A stretch of DNA of 64,000 bases from Brevibacterium sp. JSBI002 (GTDB lineage Bacteria; Actinomycetota; Actinomycetes; Actinomycetales; Brevibacteriaceae): NCBI RefSeq assembly GCF_026013965.1, contig NZ_CP110341.1, forward strand, positions 496,001-560,000, given 5' to 3'. The translations under genes and the position numbers were made by a program. The notes below the pieces were generated by a model, which did no database searches, was not told the origin of the DNA, and saw only the letters and a list, made by a program, of their open reading frames with translations. Below are positions 35,180-43,395 of this stretch, piece after piece. Numbering within the stretch: the first letter of the stretch is position 1; the number at the start of each line of letters is the position of its first letter.

Positions 35180-36328
35180 ATGGCCGAAAACACCGACGAG
35201 CTCCAACAGTTCCGTGCAAGCGTGCGAGCCTTCTGCGACAGGGAGATCGTGCCATATATGGACGAATGGGAACGGGCGGGCGCCTTCGACGCCCACGAAC
35301 TGTTCCCGAAGGTCGCGGCCCAGGGCTACCTCGGGCTCGGCCATTCCGTCGAGAACGGCGGCGAGGATGCGCCGATGGAGTACCAGATGATCTTCGGTGA
35401 GGAGCTCGGGCGGGCGAACACCGCGGGCATCTCGATGGCGATCAACGTGCAGATGCACATGGCCACCCCGTCATTGGGCCGCTTCGGCTCCGCCGAGCTC
35501 AAGGAGAAGTACCTGCGTCCGGCGATCAACGGTGAGATGGTGGCCGCGATCGCGGTGACCGAACCGGGAGCCGGCTCTGATGTCGCAACTCTGGGCACGA
35601 AGGCCTACCGCGACGGGGACGACTGGGTGATCTCCGGATCGAAGATCTTCATCACCAACGGCGTGCAGGCCGACTGGTTCTGCATGCTCGTGCGCACCTC
35701 CGACGAGGGCGGCTACCGGGGGATGTCGCAGATCATCGTGCCCGCCGGCCTGCCCGGCTTCGAGGTAGCGCGCAAGCTCGACAAGCTCGGCAACCGGTCG
35801 TCGGACACCGTCGAACTCCGGCTGGAGAATGTGCGGGTCCCGGTGTCGAATACGATCGGTGAGATCGGGCGCGGATTCCAGCAGCAGATGCAGCAGTTCG
35901 TCATCGAACGCCTCTCCGCCTGCTTCACCGCCGTCGGCGCCAGCGAATGGGCGCTGGAGAAGACGCGCGAATACATGAAGACGCGTGAGGCCTTCGGCGC
36001 ACCGCTGGCCTCCAGGCAGTACCCAGTGTTCAAACTCACCGAGCTCTCCGCCGATGTCGAGATGATGCGCGCGCTCAACGAACGCATGTGCCGTCTCTAC
36101 AACGCAGGTGAGGACATCACCCGCGAGGCCACCGTCGGCAAGCTCTTCGCCGGTCGACTCATCCGCAATGTTGCGGACACCGCCCTGCAGTTCCACGGCG
36201 GACTGGGCTATATGGAGGAGAACTGGACCGCCCGCTTCCTCCGCGACGCACGACTGTCCTCGATCGGCGGAGGCGCCGACGAGGTCATGCTCCAGGTCCT
36301 CGCCCGCCTCGACGGCTTCAAAATTTGA
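35180..36328 (+). CDS. Acyl-CoA dehydrogenase (AtuD/isovaleryl-type)
   Basis: 382-aa FAD enzyme that makes the 2,3-double bond of an acyl-CoA. Seen: AVTEPGAGSDVATLGTKAY (flavin contact), IFITNGVQADWF, and GYMEENWTARFLRDARL with SIGGGADEVML at the end. FVIERLSACF places a Glu on the helix that supplies the base in isovaleryl-type enzymes. Pairing with the MCC/geranyl-type carboxylase genes across the divergent promoter points to a branched or terpenoid acyl-CoA. The ATG at 35180 follows GAGAGGG. Confidence 0.88.
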   Translation: MAENTDELQQFRASVRAFCDREIVPYMDEWERAGAFDAHELFPKVAAQGYLGLGHSVENGGEDAPMEYQMIFGEELGRANTAGISMAINVQMHMATPSLGRFGSAELKEKYLRPAINGEMVAAIAVTEPGAGSDVATLGTKAYRDGDDWVISGSKIFITNGVQADWFCMLVRTSDEGGYRGMSQIIVPAGLPGFEVARKLDKLGNRSSDTVELRLENVRVPVSNTIGEIGRGFQQQMQQFVIERLSACFTAVGASEWALEKTREYMKTREAFGAPLASRQYPVFKLTELSADVEMMRALNERMCRLYNAGEDITREATVGKLFAGRLIRNVADTALQFHGGLGYMEENWTARFLRDARLSSIGGGADEVMLQVLARLDGFKI

Positions 36329-36402
36329 AGTCTGAAGCACCGCAGCACTCATAACCAGCAGCCGCCCGGCTGCGCACCGATCTCCCCAAAGAAGAGGATG
36401 TC

Positions 36403-38088
36403 ATGAGACCAGAAACAGCTGCCATCGATCCCATTGATCTCAATCTTGCCCGAAGGAACACCGTCGGCGATGCGCTGACCCGATCCGCCGAGAAACACCC
36501 GAACAAAATCGCCGTCGTCGACGGTGACCGCCGGTTCACCTATGCCCAGCTCGAGCACGACGCCGAGGCGGTCGCCCGCGGTCTCATCGACCAGCCCGAT
36601 GCGCCCGCCCAGGGTGAGCCGATCGCCGTCATCGTCGCCAACGCCTACGAATTCCTGCCTGTGTACTTCGGCATCGCGAAGTCCGGACGAGTGGTGCTGC
36701 CGATCAACTATGCGCTGACGCCGGACGACATCGCCTGGATCCTCAACGACGCCGAGGCGCGGACCGTCGTCGTCGACGACGCCATGCTGCCGCTGCTCGA
36801 TGCGGCCATCGCCGCAGGAGCGAAGGTCTCCACGGTTGTTGTCCGGGATACCGGCGCCACCGCCTCGGCGGGGGAGGACGAAAAGCCCAGTGCCGCCTCG
36901 GCGAGGGGATCAGACGGGGGATATCGGACGCTGGTCCTCACCGATCTGCTGGCCACACCGGTCGAGGCCGAACTGCGGCTCATCATCTCCAGCGACGATG
37001 TCGTGCAGTGCCTCTACACGTCGGGGACTACGGCCCGGCCGAAGGGCGCGCTGGCCACGCACAGCGCGATCGTCACCGGGGTGATGTCGAACGCGATCCT
37101 CATCGGTGCAGGTTGGGGTGAGAACCCCGGGACCATGCTCGTGTGCCTGCCCCTGTTCCACGTCACCGGACTCAACACTCTGGCCAAGCCCGTGCTCTTC
37201 ATGGGCGGCACCCTCGTCGTTCAGCACGGTTTCGACCCGGTCAGAGTGCTCGACGCGATGGAGCAGGAGAAGGTCACGGTCTTCACGGGTCTGCCGATGA
37301 TGTGGGCGGCCCTCGTTGCCGAACAGCAACGCAGCGCCAGGGACCTGTCCTCGATCGAGACGGCGATGTATGCGATGGCGCAGATGCCCGAACGCGTGCT
37401 CGCGGGCATGGACGAGATGATGCCGAATGCACGGAAGGTCCTCGGCTCGGGGCAGACCGAGGTCGTTCCAGCCACGACGTTCCAGCGGGCGGAGCACCGG
37501 CACGGGAAGAACGCGTCGTGGGGAGTGCCGTCGCCGACGGTGCGCACCCGCATCATGGACCTCGACGGCAATCTGCTGCCACCCGGCGAGATCGGCGAGA
37601 TCGTCTACCGCGGGCCGCATGTCACAGCAGGCTATTGGAATCGTCCCGATGCCAACACCGACGCGTTCCGTCACGGATGGTTCCACTCCGGAGACATCGG
37701 CTACATGGACGACGAGGGCGTCGTATGGTTCACCGACCGGACGAAGGACATCATCAAGACCGGAGGGGAGAACGTGTCCTCGATGAAGGTCGAACGCATC
37801 GTCGCCGATGCCCCTGGTGTTGTCGAATGCAGCGTCATCGGCACGCAGCATGCGCACTGGGGCGAGGCCGTGACCGCGGTCGTCCTCAGCGACAAGGTGC
37901 CCTCTGCCGACGAATCCACACCGGAGGAGCGGCAGGCCATCGCCGCCGAGGTGGAAGCGGGGATTCTCGCCTTTGCCCGGGAGCGACTCTCCAGGCTGGA
38001 GGCCCCGAAGCGGGTCGAGTTCGTCGACGCCCTGCCGAAGACCTCGACGGGCAAGATCCGCAAGAACATCCTGCGCGATCAGTTCTGA
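36403..38088 (+). CDS. Acyl-CoA synthetase / AMP-dependent ligase
   Basis: 561-aa ligase that activates a carboxylic acid with ATP and CoA. The AMP-binding loop is LYTSGTTARPKGALATHSA; GWFHSGDIGYMDDEGVVWF and DRTKDIIKTGGENV form the hinge region; PKTSTGKIRKNILRDQF at the end carries the catalytic Lys. AGAGGATGTC precedes the ATG. It follows the acyl-CoA dehydrogenase gene by 74 bp on the same strand, consistent with supplying that pathway (AtuH-like role, inferred). Confidence 0.9.
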   Translation: MRPETAAIDPIDLNLARRNTVGDALTRSAEKHPNKIAVVDGDRRFTYAQLEHDAEAVARGLIDQPDAPAQGEPIAVIVANAYEFLPVYFGIAKSGRVVLPINYALTPDDIAWILNDAEARTVVVDDAMLPLLDAAIAAGAKVSTVVVRDTGATASAGEDEKPSAASARGSDGGYRTLVLTDLLATPVEAELRLIISSDDVVQCLYTSGTTARPKGALATHSAIVTGVMSNAILIGAGWGENPGTMLVCLPLFHVTGLNTLAKPVLFMGGTLVVQHGFDPVRVLDAMEQEKVTVFTGLPMMWAALVAEQQRSARDLSSIETAMYAMAQMPERVLAGMDEMMPNARKVLGSGQTEVVPATTFQRAEHRHGKNASWGVPSPTVRTRIMDLDGNLLPPGEIGEIVYRGPHVTAGYWNRPDANTDAFRHGWFHSGDIGYMDDEGVVWFTDRTKDIIKTGGENVSSMKVERIVADAPGVVECSVIGTQHAHWGEAVTAVVLSDKVPSADESTPEERQAIAAEVEAGILAFARERLSRLEAPKRVEFVDALPKTSTGKIRKNILRDQF

Positions 38089-38101
38089 GGTTTGTGACGG
38101 C

Positions 38102-39001
38102 TCAGGCTCTGCGTTCGGCTTTCGACGGCGCAGTCGCTTTCTTCGCGGCAGCCTGAGCCTGCGCCCAGTCGTCCTCGGACATCGCCGTCAGTGACGCGAA
38201 GGTGGCCGGCTCCGCGTACATCTGTGCTCCGTCGATGGAGATGGTCTGGCCGGTCAGGTAGTCGGCGGCATCGGAGATGAGGAAGAGGACGAGGTTCGTC
38301 AGTTCGCTCATCTTTCCCGGTCTGCCCATCGGCATCCCGGCTTCGCTGCTGAGCGCATCGGCGGGGCTGTCTGCTCCGAGGACCTGCCAGGTGAAGTCGG
38401 TTGGGAACGGGCCGGGCGCCACGGCGTTGAGACGGATGTTGTGCTTGGCCCATTGGACGGACAGTGACTTCGTCATCGCATCCACTGCGGCCTTCGACAT
38501 CGCCGAGGGCACCACATAGGCCGAACCTGTCCACACCCAGGACGCCAGTGTCGAGAGCACCGTGCCGGGCAGTCCGGATGCGATCCAGCGGCGATCGGCG
38601 GCGTGGGTGGTGAAGTAGCTGCCGTCCATCACTGTCGATGCGATTGCCTCGTAGCCGTCGGGGCTGATCGACTCTGCTGGGGCGATGAAGTTTGCGGCCG
38701 TGTTGTTGATCAGCCCGGTGAGTGGGCCATGGTCGTTCCACAGATGCTCCATAGCAGAGTCGACCGAGTCGGCCTCGCGGATGTTGACCGTCTGATAGTG
38801 GACACGGTCGGGTGCTGTCGCGTGGATCCGTTCCTGGGTCTCGGCGAGCGCTGATTCGCGGCGGCCCCACAGGTGCACCTCGGCGCCGTGTTCGGCGAGG
38901 TGGAGTGCCATTTCGGCGCCGAGTCCGGACCCGCCGCCGGTGATGAGGATGCGTTTGCCCTCAAGGGTGTCCTCACGGAAAGGGGAGTGGTACGTGGTCA
39001 T
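38102..39001 (-). CDS. SDR oxidoreductase resembling peroxisomal-type 2,4-dienoyl-CoA reductase
   Basis: 299-aa short-chain dehydrogenase. Cofactor motif ILITGGGSGLGAEMALHLA and GLINNTAANFIAP are present. At the active site the helix reads PSAMSKAAVDAMTKSLSVQW, with the Lys kept but Ser where most SDRs have the catalytic Tyr; DECR-type dienoyl-CoA reductases share this change and the following NIRLNAVAPGPF. A role in removing double bonds from unsaturated acyl-CoA fits the cluster (terpenoid acids). The ATG at 39001 follows GGAGACC. Convergent with the ligase gene. Confidence 0.82.
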   Translation of the reverse strand: MTTYHSPFREDTLEGKRILITGGGSGLGAEMALHLAEHGAEVHLWGRRESALAETQERIHATAPDRVHYQTVNIREADSVDSAMEHLWNDHGPLTGLINNTAANFIAPAESISPDGYEAIASTVMDGSYFTTHAADRRWIASGLPGTVLSTLASWVWTGSAYVVPSAMSKAAVDAMTKSLSVQWAKHNIRLNAVAPGPFPTDFTWQVLGADSPADALSSEAGMPMGRPGKMSELTNLVLFLISDAADYLTGQTISIDGAQMYAEPATFASLTAMSEDDWAQAQAAAKKATAPSKAERRA

Positions 39002-39064
39002 CTGTGGTCTCCGATCGGCTGTGCCCGTTCGTCCGGTTGTCACCAGCCTAGGATCGCCTCCAGA

Positions 39065-39088
39065 GAAAAGCATTCACGATTGATTGTT
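39065..39088. promoter_or_regulatory. Second copy of the AACAATCAATC operator-like motif
   Basis: On the minus strand it reads AACAATCAATCGTG then a weaker second half. The half-site AACAATCAATC is identical to that at 35071. It lies in the divergent promoter between the SDR gene and the TIGR03084-type gene. Confidence 0.5.
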
Positions 39089-39174
39089 TAGTTGGGCTGT
39101 GACACTCTTGACCCCATACGCCCGGCAGAACCGGCCTGAACTGGTTCGCTTAATTCTCGATCCGGAGGTACGCA

Positions 39175-39978
39175 ATGGAGATATCGTCCGCATTGGCCAT
39201 GCTCGAACAGGAATCGGGGGAGCTCGACGCTGTCCTTGCCGATCTCGACCCCGAGAAGTGGAGTCTTCAGACGCCGTCACCGGGCTGGTCGATCGCCGAT
39301 CAGGTCGCTCATCTGCACTGGACCGACCTCGTCTCCGTGCAGACCGCGACGAAGGATCCCGCCTTCGACGCACTGGTCAAAGAGGTCGCCGCGGGTGACA
39401 GTTCAGATTTCATCGACACCGAGGCGCGGAAGATCGCCGCCCAGCCGGCCGAGGTCCTCCTCGCGGAGTGGCGGGACGGGCGGACGCGTCTCAGCGATGC
39501 GCTCGCCGCAGCCGATCCGGCGGAGAAGATCGCGTGGTTCGGTCCGCCGATGCGGCCGATGACGATGATCACCGCGCGCATCATGGAGACCTGGGCGCAT
39601 GGCCTCGACGTCTTCGACACTCTCGGTCTCGCGAAGCCGGCCGGTCCTGCCCTGGCCGCGGTCGCTCGGATCGGCGATCGTACCCGCGGATTCTCCTTCG
39701 TCAGCAATGGTCTCGACGCCCCGAGGGAGGAGGTTCGGGTGGAGCTGAGCCTGCCCGACGGGCAGATTGAATTCGGTCCCGCCGAGGCGGCCAACCGGGT
39801 CACAGGCTCCGCGTGGGGATTCGCCGCCGTCGTCACCCAGCGCCGCCATCTCGACGATGTCGATCTCACTGCGGTCGGTCCCGTCTCCGAGCAGTGGATG
39901 AGCATCGCTCAGGCCTTCGCCGGGCCGCCGACGAAGGGGCCTTCGGCAGGAGAGCGCGCGACCGGAACGGAGAATTGA
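39175..39978 (+). CDS. TIGR03084-type metal-binding protein (maleylpyruvate isomerase/DinB-like fold)
   Basis: 267 aa. The N-terminal helical bundle has SLQTPSPGWSIADQVAHLHW, ETWAHGLDVFDTLGL and IAWFGPPMRP, which supply the His/Asp metal ligands of the DinB/mycothiol-dependent isomerase superfamily; the full length matches the TIGR03084 group. A C-terminal domain (about 175-250) follows with TGSAWGFAAVVTQRRHLDDV. The function is unknown, but relatives are regularly found with acyl-CoA dehydrogenases in actinobacteria. CGGAGG precedes the ATG. It ends 4 bp before the next gene. Confidence 0.82.
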   Translation: MEISSALAMLEQESGELDAVLADLDPEKWSLQTPSPGWSIADQVAHLHWTDLVSVQTATKDPAFDALVKEVAAGDSSDFIDTEARKIAAQPAEVLLAEWRDGRTRLSDALAAADPAEKIAWFGPPMRPMTMITARIMETWAHGLDVFDTLGLAKPAGPALAAVARIGDRTRGFSFVSNGLDAPREEVRVELSLPDGQIEFGPAEAANRVTGSAWGFAAVVTQRRHLDDVDLTAVGPVSEQWMSIAQAFAGPPTKGPSAGERATGTEN

Positions 39979-39982
39979 GACC

Positions 39983-41182
39983 GTGAACCGCTACGACCAA
40001 CGCGTCGCCGACGACGAGGAACTCGGAGCACTGCGCGAGACGACGAAGCGCTTCGTCGACCGCGACGTCCTGCCCACTCAAGACGAATGGGAAGAAGCTG
40101 GTGAGCTGCCGCGTTCGCTGCACCGCACGGCTGCCGAACTCGGCCTGTTGGGTGCCCCCTTCCCCGAGGAAGTCGGAGGCGGCAGCGGCGGGCAACGGGC
40201 CAATGTCGCCATCACCGAGGCGGCCCATGAAGCCGGGATGTCGGGAGGCGTCTTTGCCTCGCTGTTCACGTGTGGGATCGCTCTGCCGCATCTCATCCAC
40301 GCCGGGTCGCAGAAACTCATCGACACATATGTGCGCCCGACTATCGACGGAGAGCTCATCGGGTCATTGGGCATCACAGAGCCCAGTGGCGGTTCAGATG
40401 TCGGGGGTTTGCGGACCACAGCCGAACGTGACGGTGAGAACTTCGTCATCAATGGGGCGAAGACGTTCATCACGTCGGGCGCACGGGCAGATTTCGTTGT
40501 CACTGCGGTGCGCACGGGAGGACGCGGGGCGAAGGGAATCTCGCTCATCGTCGTCCCGACCGAGACCCCGGGGTTCAGCGTGAGCCGCAAGCTGTCGAAG
40601 ATGGGCTGGAATGCCTCGGATACCGCTGAGCTGCATTATGACGACGTGCGAGTGCCTGCCGAGAACCTCATCGGGGAGGTCGATGCCGGCTTCGCGTACA
40701 TCTCTCACGCCTTCGTCGCCGAGCGACTCGTCCTGGCCGCACAAGCCTATTCCGGAGCGCAGCGGGCCCTTGATCTCTCCGCGCAGTGGTGCCGGGACCG
40801 GGAGACATTCGGCGAGCCGCTCATCTCGCGACTGACTGTGCAGGCCACGCTGACGGACATGGCACGTCGCATCGACGTCGCCCGGGAGTACACGAGGCGG
40901 ACCGCGCTGCGATGGGACGAAGCCCAGGCGGGACAGTCATCTTCCAGCTGCGGAGACACGGGGTTGGATCTCGTGGCCACAGCATGCTTTGCGAAGAACA
41001 CCTCCGTCGAGACCGCCGAATGGGCGGTCAGCCAGGCCGTGCAGCTCTTCGGCGGGATGGGGTACATCTCCGAGTCGGAGGTCGAGCGGATCTATCGGGA
41101 TACGAGGATCCTCGGCATCGGCGGAGGGACTTCTGAGATATTGACGACCCTGGCCGGAAAACTGCTCGGCTATACCTCCTGA
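39983..41182 (+). CDS. Acyl-CoA dehydrogenase
   Basis: 399-aa flavoenzyme starting at a GTG four bases after the previous stop. GITEPSGGSDVGGLRTTAE is the flavin motif, TFITSGARADFVV the middle strand, VAERLVLAAQAYSG carries a candidate catalytic Glu, and VERIYRDTRILGIGGGTSEI closes the fold. It belongs to the operon 39175-41856 together with the TIGR03084-type gene and the TetR gene. Together with the dehydrogenase at 35180 it gives this cluster two desaturation steps. Confidence 0.88.
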   Translation: MNRYDQRVADDEELGALRETTKRFVDRDVLPTQDEWEEAGELPRSLHRTAAELGLLGAPFPEEVGGGSGGQRANVAITEAAHEAGMSGGVFASLFTCGIALPHLIHAGSQKLIDTYVRPTIDGELIGSLGITEPSGGSDVGGLRTTAERDGENFVINGAKTFITSGARADFVVTAVRTGGRGAKGISLIVVPTETPGFSVSRKLSKMGWNASDTAELHYDDVRVPAENLIGEVDAGFAYISHAFVAERLVLAAQAYSGAQRALDLSAQWCRDRETFGEPLISRLTVQATLTDMARRIDVAREYTRRTALRWDEAQAGQSSSSCGDTGLDLVATACFAKNTSVETAEWAVSQAVQLFGGMGYISESEVERIYRDTRILGIGGGTSEILTTLAGKLLGYTS

Positions 41183-41211
41183 ATCACTGATTCGGGATAT
41201 GCCTAGGATGG

Positions 41212-41856
41212 ATGACTATGACCACATCGCTTTCGTCAGCAGAGCAACGGACTGCCAATATGCCCAAACAGGATCGGAGTCGGGCGACACGCGACCGGAT
41301 CCTGCGCTCGACGATCAGCTGTCTGGCTGAGTTCGGGTGGCATGGCACGACGACGACGCTGGTCGCCGAGCGGACCGGGATCAGCCGGGGCGCTCTGCAG
41401 CATCATTTCCCCAAGCGGGAAGATCTCTTCCTCACGGCCATCGACTTCATCTTCGATGAGCAGAAGCAGGAGGGGGTTCTCGGGGTCGATGCGGCTCCGA
41501 CGAAGGGCGATGATTTCGACTTCATCGTCGAGAAGGTTCTTGAGTACTACGCGTCCGACGTGTTCAAGGCGGCTCTGCAGATCTGGTCGGTGGGCGCTTC
41601 CGAGCCGACTCTCAAGGAGCGGATCCGGCCGTTGGAGAACAAGTTCGCACGCGGGATCTACGATCAGACGGTGACGTTCCTCAATGCAGATGTCTCCGAT
41701 GAGCGGACTCACCGTTTCATCCAGACGACGCTCGACCTCGCACGCGGTCTGGGACTTGCGGATCTGCTCAGCGACGACTCGGCTCGGCGGAAGAGGATTG
41801 CGAAGTTCTGGGCCGGAGAGATGCGCTCGATCAAGCAGCTCGACTCAGACGAGTAG
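41212..41856 (+). CDS. TetR-family transcriptional regulator
   Basis: 214 aa. The HTH region is RDRILRSTISCLAEFGWHG then LVAERTGISRGALQHHFPKR, with the H-H-F of many TetR proteins. The C-terminal ligand domain is helical. It lies 29 bp after the acyl-CoA dehydrogenase gene in the same direction. It probably controls the Atu/Liu-like cluster through the palindromes at 35071 and 39065, and may sense an acyl-CoA (inference). Confidence 0.87.
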   Translation: MTMTTSLSSAEQRTANMPKQDRSRATRDRILRSTISCLAEFGWHGTTTTLVAERTGISRGALQHHFPKREDLFLTAIDFIFDEQKQEGVLGVDAAPTKGDDFDFIVEKVLEYYASDVFKAALQIWSVGASEPTLKERIRPLENKFARGIYDQTVTFLNADVSDERTHRFIQTTLDLARGLGLADLLSDDSARRKRIAKFWAGEMRSIKQLDSDE

Positions 41857-41864
41857 ACGAGCGC

Positions 41865-42440
41865 TCACTTCCGAGCTTGTGAGTGGTACTCCGTGTTGGG
41901 GACGAAGCCGAGCGCGCTGGAGATCCGGTTGGTCATGTTGAACATGCCGATGACCTGGACGGCTTCCATGATCTCGTGATCGTCCAGGCCGGCATCGCGC
42001 ATCGGCTGGAGGTCGTCTTCTTCGACTGTTTCCGGAGCCTTCGTCAGCAGATCGGCGTATTCGGCGATGGCACGCTGACGTTCGCTGAGGTCGGCTTGGC
42101 GCCAGTTGATCGCGACGAGGTTCGCGGTGACCGGGTCTTGGGAGAATTCGCGGAGGACTGCTCCGTGGGAGACGGCGCAGTAGGTGCATCCGTTGATGCC
42201 GCTGACGACGACGCCGATCATCTCGCGTTCGGCATTGCTGAGGTAGCCGTCCTTGTTGACCAACAGGTTGAAGTACTTCCACCAGGCGAGGAACTGGTCG
42301 CTGTTGAGTGCCTGGGTGCGGAAGACGTTGGGAACGAAGCCCATCGCTTCTTCTGATTTGTCCCACAGCTTCGTGACGGCTTCGGGGACGTCATCACGGT
42401 CAGGGACGGGCAGGAACGAGATCTTCTGTTCTTCACTCAT
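41865..42440 (-). CDS. Peroxidase-related enzyme (AhpD/carboxymuconolactone decarboxylase family)
   Basis: 191-aa alpha-helical protein. [20 protein letters not shown] carries the C-x-x-C...H active-site motif of AhpD-like alkylhydroperoxidases, and [16 protein letters not shown] is the family's early block. The size fits the peroxidase-related subgroup. It is convergent with the TetR gene, with 8 bp between the stops. It could protect against peroxides formed by the neighbouring acyl-CoA oxidation (inference). Confidence 0.88.
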   Translation of the reverse strand: MSEEQKISFLPVPDRDDVPEAVTKLWDKSEEAMGFVPNVFRTQALNSDQFLAWWKYFNLLVNKDGYLSNAEREMIGVVVSGINGCTYCAVSHGAVLREFSQDPVTANLVAINWRQADLSERQRAIAEYADLLTKAPETVEEDDLQPMRDAGLDDHEIMEAVQVIGMFNMTNRISSALGFVPNTEYHSQARK

Positions 42441-42542
42441 ATTCGCAGGCTAACGCACCTTGACCCGAACACGAGCCCTGAATCACAGTGAGGGATTGAT
42501 CTTCACGAAAGGGCCGCCTCGGCGAGGGAAGACGAAGCTGTG

Positions 42543-42579
42543 CGGGTGCTGTTCAGGCTGAACGTCTGAACAGCACCCG
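42543..42579 (-). terminator. 14-bp perfect hairpin with TTCGTCTTCCCTCGCCGAGG trailer
   Basis: cgggtgctgttcag (42543-42556) pairs exactly with 42566-42579; loop of 9 nt. On the minus strand it follows the small secreted protein gene. The bases after it read TTCGTCTTCCCTCGCCGAGG, a trailer shared with two other terminators in this window. Confidence 0.75.
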
Positions 42580-42617
42580 TCGGCAATGCGTCACGCCGCC
42601 TGGGAGCGCATCTTTCG

Positions 42618-42878
42618 TCACCTGGTGTATTCGATCAGGCTGTACCAGTACGCGGGGTTCTTTCCGATTTTGTGATAATTACAATGCTCCTTGATCTTAA
42701 CTTTGTATCCTTTGGCGACGTAATTCCCAAAGGACGCCGCGGTACCGCCCATGCAGTGTGCTTGACTCGGATAAGTCATTCCATAGCTGGCGGCCTGCGC
42801 CGGCGACGCCGCTAGGACTGTCCCTGAGGCGAGCCCGATCGCCAGGGCAGCGGATACGACTGCTTTCTTAATCCTCAT
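42618..42878 (-). CDS. Small secreted two-cysteine protein, unknown
   Basis: 86-aa precursor. MRIKKAVVSAALAIGLASG followed by TVLAASPAQA is a clear Sec signal peptide; cleavage after AQA would give a mature peptide of about 57 residues. The mature part is rich in Tyr, Lys, Gly and His, with two Cys (AHCMGG and EHCNYHK). GGAGGAAACAC precedes the ATG. The mature region is much more AT-rich than its surroundings, which suggests transfer. I considered a bacteriocin, but recognise no family motif. It is a single-gene unit with its own terminator. Confidence 0.75.
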   Translation of the reverse strand: MRIKKAVVSAALAIGLASGTVLAASPAQAASYGMTYPSQAHCMGGTAASFGNYVAKGYKVKIKEHCNYHKIGKNPAYWYSLIEYTR

Positions 42879-43073
42879 GTGTTTCCTCCTGAACCGTGAT
42901 GTGTCATCTGACGGAACTACGCTATTGGGAGACAATCCTTGATATGTTGCGGGCATGTGCCGACATTGCTTCTTGCCGTGACTGCAGACGAGATCTCGGT
43001 GTGCGATTCGAAGAAATGGCGAGACGCCTGAGGGGCCGCTCGTCTGAGTCCGCCTCGGCGAGGAGAGACAAAA

Positions 43074-43122
43074 CACCACGGGTGCCGACGTCCTCACGGT
43101 GAGGATATCGGCACCCGTGGTG
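43074..43122 (-). terminator. 24-bp stem terminator after the dctA fragment
   Basis: Nearly perfect palindrome with one wobble and one mismatch, followed on the minus strand by TTTTGTCTCTCCTCGCCGAGG. It is the counterpart of the terminator after intact dctA (52915-52963). Confidence 0.8.
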
Positions 43123-43141
43123 GCTGTGGGGCGGGCGCAGG

Positions 43142-43388
43142 TCAGCTCACGCCGACCTTTTCGCCTTCAGCGGGGCGAACCGCCTCGGCGCTGGTCGACG
43201 CACCATGCGCAACCGGTTCGAGCGAGAGCTCATCGAACGGGTTGTCACCCGACAGGGTGGCGCGGGCCTGGTCCATGTCGATCTCGTTCGTCCACTTGCC
43301 GATGAGCAGGGTAGCCACTGCATTGCCGGTGAAGTTCGTCAGCGCACGGCACTCGGACATGAACTTGTCGATGCCGACGATGACGCCC
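43142..43388 (-). pseudogene. 3' fragment of a dctA-like symporter gene
   Basis: Reads GVIVGIDKFMSECRALTNF then TGNAVATLLIGKWTNEIDMD and a hydrophilic end, matching the C-terminal 80 residues of the intact symporter at 52986. Nothing upstream continues the homology: the break is at 43388, only 8 bp from the stop of the acyl-CoA ligase gene. The fragment keeps its own terminator. It is a remnant created by recombination or deletion, not a functional transporter. Confidence 0.85.
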
Positions 43389-43395
43389 GCCTGTC

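Larger units (their letters stand above)
43053..43388. repeat. Left copy of a direct repeat (dctA 3' end, terminator and CCTCGGCGAGG trailer)
   Basis: This stretch matches 52894-53241 in the same orientation: the trailer, a long hairpin with the caccacgggtgccg arm, and the last 80 or so codons of dctA. Similarity stops at tgacgccc (43381-43388). The two copies have diverged, so this is not a recent duplication. Confidence 0.75.

Noticed and set aside
36359..36374. Hairpin gcagcc/ggctgc between dehydrogenase and ligase genes
   Set aside because: Only six pairs, no T-run, and the two genes look co-transcribed; not called a terminator.
42618..42878. Lactococcin-972-type bacteriocin
   Set aside because: The size and signal peptide fit, but the mature sequence lacks the Trp/Gly/Asn pattern of that family and has two Cys; left as unknown.
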